From: an uncultured Arachnia sp.
GTDB lineage: Bacteria > Actinomycetota > Actinomycetes > Propionibacteriales > Propionibacteriaceae
Direction: 5' to 3'
Assembly: GCA_934636715.1 (NCBI GenBank)
Contig: CAKUBE010000007.1
Coordinates: 17,759 to 81,758, forward strand
DNA: 64,000 nucleotides
Shown here: piece after piece, positions 62,982 through 64,000 of the stretch
Layout of the letters: each line of letters begins with the position of its first letter
Numbering within the stretch: the first letter of the stretch is position 1
The notes under the pieces: model-generated
What the model was told of the DNA's origin: nothing
Database searches by the model: none
The model's input: the letters and a program-made list of their open reading frames with translations, nothing else
Position numbers and translations under genes: made by a program

Positions 62982-63794
62982 ATGCTGAAAGCCCCCACCC
63001 ACTGGTACGACGCGTACATCTTCGATCTCGACGGCACCATCTACCTGGGCGAGGAGCTGCTCCCCGGCGCGAAGCGGCTGATCGAGGGCCTCCGCGAGGC
63101 CGGCAAGGTGGTGAAGTTCCTCTCGAACAACCCCACGAAGGACCCCCACATGTACCAGGAGAAGCTGGAACGCCTGGGGCTGCCGACGTCGCTCGACGAC
63201 ATCGCGAACACCGTCGTCACGACGACGCGCTGGCTGACGGACCACCACCCCGGCGCGAACCTGTTCGTGATCGGCGAGGAGCCGCTGCAGCGCGCGCTCC
63301 GCGACGCGGGCTTCACCCTGACCGACGACCCGGAGCAGATCGACATCGTGATCTCCTCCTACGACCGCGGGTTCGACTACCGCAAGCTGCAGATCGCGTT
63401 CGACGCCATCTGGTTCCACCAGCGCGCGTTCCTGATCGAGACCAACCCGGACCGGTTCTGCCCGTTCCCCGGCGGCCGCGGCGAGCCCGACTGCGCGGCC
63501 ATCACGGCGGCGATCGAGGCGTGCACGAACACGAAGTGCCGGGTCAGCCTGGGCAAGCCGTCGCCGGTGATGGTCGAGGCCGCGCTGGGCGGCACCGGGA
63601 TCGAGCTGTCACGCTGCGTGATGGTCGGCGACCGCCTGATGACCGACATCAAGATGGCCGTAGACGCCGGCATGTCGTCCGCGCTGGTGCTGACCGGCGA
63701 ATCGACGGTCGCCGACGTCGAGGCCCAGCCCGAGTCCGAGCGCCCGACCTACATCATCGACCGCATCGACCAGCTGTTGCCCACCGCTGGCTGA
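62982..63794 (+). CDS. HAD-IIA sugar/polyol-phosphate phosphatase (AraL/NagD type)
   Basis: A 270-residue HAD subfamily IIA hydrolase: motif I AYIFDLDGTIYLGEELLPGA (Asp nucleophile), motif II FLSNNPTK, C2-cap region, motif III Lys in LGKPSPVM and metal motif VMVGDRLMTDIKMAVDAGM. Relatives include AraL (B. subtilis, adjacent to AraM), NagD and actinobacterial glycerol-3-phosphate phosphatase. Divergent from a PTS operon that ends in an AraM-like gene, which suggests a detoxifying or pathway phosphatase for the same phospho-polyol. Confidence 0.9.
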   Translation: MLKAPTHWYDAYIFDLDGTIYLGEELLPGAKRLIEGLREAGKVVKFLSNNPTKDPHMYQEKLERLGLPTSLDDIANTVVTTTRWLTDHHPGANLFVIGEEPLQRALRDAGFTLTDDPEQIDIVISSYDRGFDYRKLQIAFDAIWFHQRAFLIETNPDRFCPFPGGRGEPDCAAITAAIEACTNTKCRVSLGKPSPVMVEAALGGTGIELSRCVMVGDRLMTDIKMAVDAGMSSALVLTGESTVADVEAQPESERPTYIIDRIDQLLPTAG

Positions 63795-63843
63795 TCTCCC
63801 CGCAGGCGCAGCGGTACTGGCGCAATCAGGCGGAGCCAAGTAC

Positions 63844-63874
63844 CGCTGGTTGAGCCGGAACAGCGCTGGTTGAG
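63844..63874 (+). repeat. Two left-end fragments of the dispersed hairpin element
   Basis: CGCTGGTTGAGCCGG at 63844 and CGCTGGTTGAGG at 63864, about 20 bp apart, without the right half of the element. This is a short counterpart of the tandem arrays at 32156 and 47288. The rest of the 206-bp window end after the HAD gene holds one hairpin and no gene that I can support. Confidence 0.6.
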
Positions 63875-63894
63875 GGGCGCTTCACAGGTAGATG

Positions 63895-63914
63895 TTTGTT
63901 GGTAGACCAACAAA
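63895..63914. terminator. Hairpin downstream of HAD phosphatase gene
   Basis: TTTGTTGG-TAGA-CCAACAAA, an 8-bp perfect stem extendable through GAT/ATC and AGGT/ACCT on either side (63887-63922). It may be a terminator or an operator for a gene beyond the window. Confidence 0.5.
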
Positions 63915-64000
63915 GATCCACCTCTTAACCTCGTGCTTTCATGACGGTGGGTGGACTGTAGTGGCCTGGGATGGCGAAAGTGCCCCTGACTTGGGATGAT

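Noticed and set aside
63940..64000. Possible start of a transposase gene at the window end
   Set aside because: Only about 60 bp are visible and no conserved residues can be read, so no call is supportable.

Overview
The window is a gene-dense, roughly 70 percent G+C chromosomal segment of an actinobacterium, most likely a Propionibacteriaceae member (Tessaracoccus-like; this is my inference, not a database result). The reasons are adenosylcobalamin-dependent methylmalonyl-CoA mutase genes (mutA, mutB, meaB), a mycothiol biosynthesis gene, the actinobacterial fhaA-fhaB-pstP-rodA-pbpA-pknB-pabA-DUF881-crgA cell-growth locus, cydABDC, and many start codons placed 6-7 nt after a TANNNT -10 box, as expected for leaderless mRNAs. 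I see no phage, plasmid or CRISPR content. It looks like core chromosome carrying many small dispersed palindromic elements.

Layout. 1-5.4 kb: 3' part of a GH20 hexosaminidase, a MITE-like element, a SanA/YdcF-like protein, pgi and a secreted SH3/peptidase-like protein. 5.5-6.5 kb: an anchored surface protein. 6.5-14.3 kb: a minus-strand carbohydrate operon (LacI regulator, binding protein, two permeases, GH13 alpha-glucosidase, Gfo/Idh oxidoreductase, KDPG-aldolase-like protein). 14.4 kb: tRNA-Leu(CAG). 14.6-17.7 kb: a fused MshA-MshB mycothiol enzyme, a histidine phosphatase and a small unknown protein. 17.8-24.7 kb: FolP2-like protein, mutA-mutB, a polysaccharide deacetylase and meaB. 24.8-34.9 kb: the PknB cell-growth locus, without pknA. 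35-37.8 kb: a divergent island of cysteine-free (zinc-independent) ribosomal proteins around a Zur-like palindrome, with a P-loop-less COG0523 protein and, nearby, an HU gene. 38-41.5 kb: lysS, a DMT exporter and a DUF4031-HD protein. 41.6-45.9 kb: TetR regulator plus a heterodimeric ABC exporter. 45.9-49.7 kb: msrA, SDR, enoyl-CoA hydratase, PPK2 and a BlaI-type regulator. 49.8-55.7 kb: cydABDC. 55.8-63.8 kb: a glucitol-family PTS operon with glycerol-1-phosphate-dehydrogenase-like (AraM) and GpsA-like dehydrogenases, a PRD regulator and GutM, and a divergent HAD phosphatase.

The most unusual feature is a dispersed hairpin element of 44-52 bp, eight copies here. Its outer arm changes in a compensatory way between copies (TGGTT/AACCA, TCCTT/AAGGA, TGATT/AATCA). 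Its conserved loop contains an AAGGAG and a GTG start codon. At folP2 and at an SDR gene it supplies the first codons (M-S-K-P-I), upstream of pabA it supplies a 19-codon leader ORF, and one copy sits in frame inside cydC. Its left end has also been amplified into 26- and 27-bp tandem arrays. Other leads are the single-ORF MshA-MshB fusion next to a candidate phosphatase for the unassigned step of the pathway, a MITE whose two ends each complete the TAG stop codon of a flanking gene, and a polyol-phosphate cluster that brings together AraM-, AraL- and GpsA-type proteins.
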